Positions 4,390 through 5,095 of a stretch of DNA of 5,095 bases are shown one piece after another (positions within the stretch are counted from its first letter, which is position 1; each line of letters opens with the position of its first letter). The notes under the pieces were generated by a model. It searched no databases. It worked only from the letters and a program-made list of their open reading frames with translations, and had not been told where the DNA came from. The position numbers and the translations under genes were made by a program. The stretch spans positions 1-5,095 of the forward strand of contig PLCH01000241.1 of NCBI GenBank assembly GCA_003135585.1. Reading direction: 5' to 3'. The stretch is from Chitinophagaceae bacterium (GTDB lineage: Bacteria > Bacteroidota > Bacteroidia > Chitinophagales > Chitinophagaceae).

Positions 4390-5095
4390 ATGGCGGTCCT
4401 AAGTACAAGCTCCTTTGTGGCGGGTCAGCCCGTTAAATCTGACAATATTCTAAATGTGAACAGCCCTTATGACGGCAGGTTGGTAGGCACTGTTCTGTTG
4501 GCGAACGCCGATGACGCCCAGCGGGCAATAGGGCTGGCACTGAAAGCCGGGAGGAAATTGACCCGCTTTGAACGCTATGAAATTCTGGAAAAGGCCCGCC
4601 AACTCCTGATGGTGCGTAAGGAAGAATTTGCCCAAACTATCAGCGCGGAGTCGGGCCTGGCCATCCGCGAAGCTGCCTATGAAACCGGAAGGGCCCTTGA
4701 TGTTTTGTTATTTGCAGCCATAGAAAGTTTGAAAGACGATGGACAGATTTTTTCCTGTGACATCTCACCACAGGGCAAGGCACGGAAAATATTCACAGTC
4801 CGCGAACCTTTATCGCTAGCCGTCTGCATCACACCATTTAATCACCCGCTGAACCAGGTTATACATAAGTTGGCTCCTGCAATAGCTGCAGGAACCCCGG
4901 TAATTTTGAAGCCATCTGAAAAGACACCTCTAACTGCCTTAAAGTTAACCGAACTTTTGTATGAGGCCGGGCTTCCGCCATACATGCTAAGCACCTTGTT
5001 GGGACCAACCGCGGAAATCGCGGAACCTTTGGTAAAAGATCCCCGCGTGGAGATTATTTCATTTACGGGGAGCGTTTCGGTCGGCAAGCGCATAG
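4390..5095 (+). CDS. phnY: Phosphonoacetaldehyde dehydrogenase PhnY (N-terminal 235 residues, runs off the window)
   Basis: This is an aldehyde dehydrogenase superfamily protein cut by the window end; about half of the usual 470-490 residues are present. Visible family motifs are ITPFNHPLN at 147-155 (N151 is the catalytic Asn), LKPSEKTP at 173-180 (cofactor-binding Lys) and FTGSVSVGK at 225-233 (NAD-binding loop). The catalytic Glu and Cys lie beyond the window. ALDH identity is certain. Assignment to PhnY rests on the six-base spacing after phnA and on the ETGRALDVL segment (98-106), whose Arg matches a phosphonate-contacting position as I recall it. PhnY oxidises phosphonoacetaldehyde to phosphonoacetate, the substrate of PhnA. 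The ATG at 4390 is in the same frame as phnA, after TAA and two codons, suggesting coupled translation. Another aldehyde substrate is less likely. Confidence 0.82.
   Translation, partial: MAVLSTSSFVAGQPVKSDNILNVNSPYDGRLVGTVLLANADDAQRAIGLALKAGRKLTRFERYEILEKARQLLMVRKEEFAQTISAESGLAIREAAYETGRALDVLLFAAIESLKDDGQIFSCDISPQGKARKIFTVREPLSLAVCITPFNHPLNQVIHKLAPAIAAGTPVILKPSEKTPLTALKLTELLYEAGLPPYMLSTLLGPTAEIAEPLVKDPRVEIISFTGSVSVGKRI

Noticed and set aside
4842..5093. An 83-codon minus-strand open frame at the window end
   Set aside because: The plus strand here encodes the ALDH motifs LKPSEKTP and FTGSVSVGK, so this frame is a shadow.
1..5095. Mobile elements, tRNA or rRNA genes, CRISPR arrays
   Set aside because: No transposase motifs, long terminal inverted repeats, tRNA cloverleaf sequence or spaced direct-repeat arrays were found on either strand.

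Overview
The window looks like a chromosomal segment of a Bacteroidota bacterium. The reasons are AT-rich leaders without clear Shine-Dalgarno sequences, a TTTG / TAnnTTT-type promoter candidate, and proteins that resemble Bacteroidota families. The exact lineage cannot be fixed from this sequence. Every recognisable gene has a plausible link to phosphorus economy.

Layout. Positions 3-134 (+) hold the C-terminal 43 codons of pstB, the ATPase of the high-affinity phosphate transporter. They are followed after 23 bases by a complete phoU (158-823, +). Then comes a three-gene minus-strand cluster. Read in its own direction, this is a metallophosphoesterase (2941-2105), a GT-B glycosyltransferase (2094-1060) and a small unrecognised ORF (1040-855), with gaps of 10 and 19 bases. 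A 203-base divergent intergenic region (2942-3144) separates this cluster from a plus-strand phosphonate operon: phnA (3145-4383, phosphonoacetate hydrolase) and phnY (4390 to beyond the window end, phosphonoacetaldehyde dehydrogenase).

How the genes fit together. PstB/PhoU serve phosphate uptake and its control. PhnY and PhnA form the lower part of 2-aminoethylphosphonate catabolism: phosphonoacetaldehyde to phosphonoacetate, then to acetate and phosphate. The upper enzyme, the PhnW transaminase, is expected outside the window. The metallophosphoesterase would usually be labelled LpxH-like, but its motif set and spacing resemble the PlcP phospholipase C that degrades membrane phospholipids under phosphate starvation in rhizobia and marine bacteria. 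The adjacent glycosyltransferase would then be a natural candidate to glycosylate the released diacylglycerol. The main hypothesis is that this locus combines phosphate uptake, phospholipid-to-glycolipid replacement and phosphonate scavenging. The lipid part is inference.

The divergent intergenic region contains two structures that no gene explains. One is a 16-bp tandem repeat directly upstream of phnA, each unit of which carries a TAnnTTT element. The other is a set of three heptamers spaced 10-11 bp apart, resembling a Pho-box arrangement. No mobile element, tRNA, rRNA or CRISPR array was seen.
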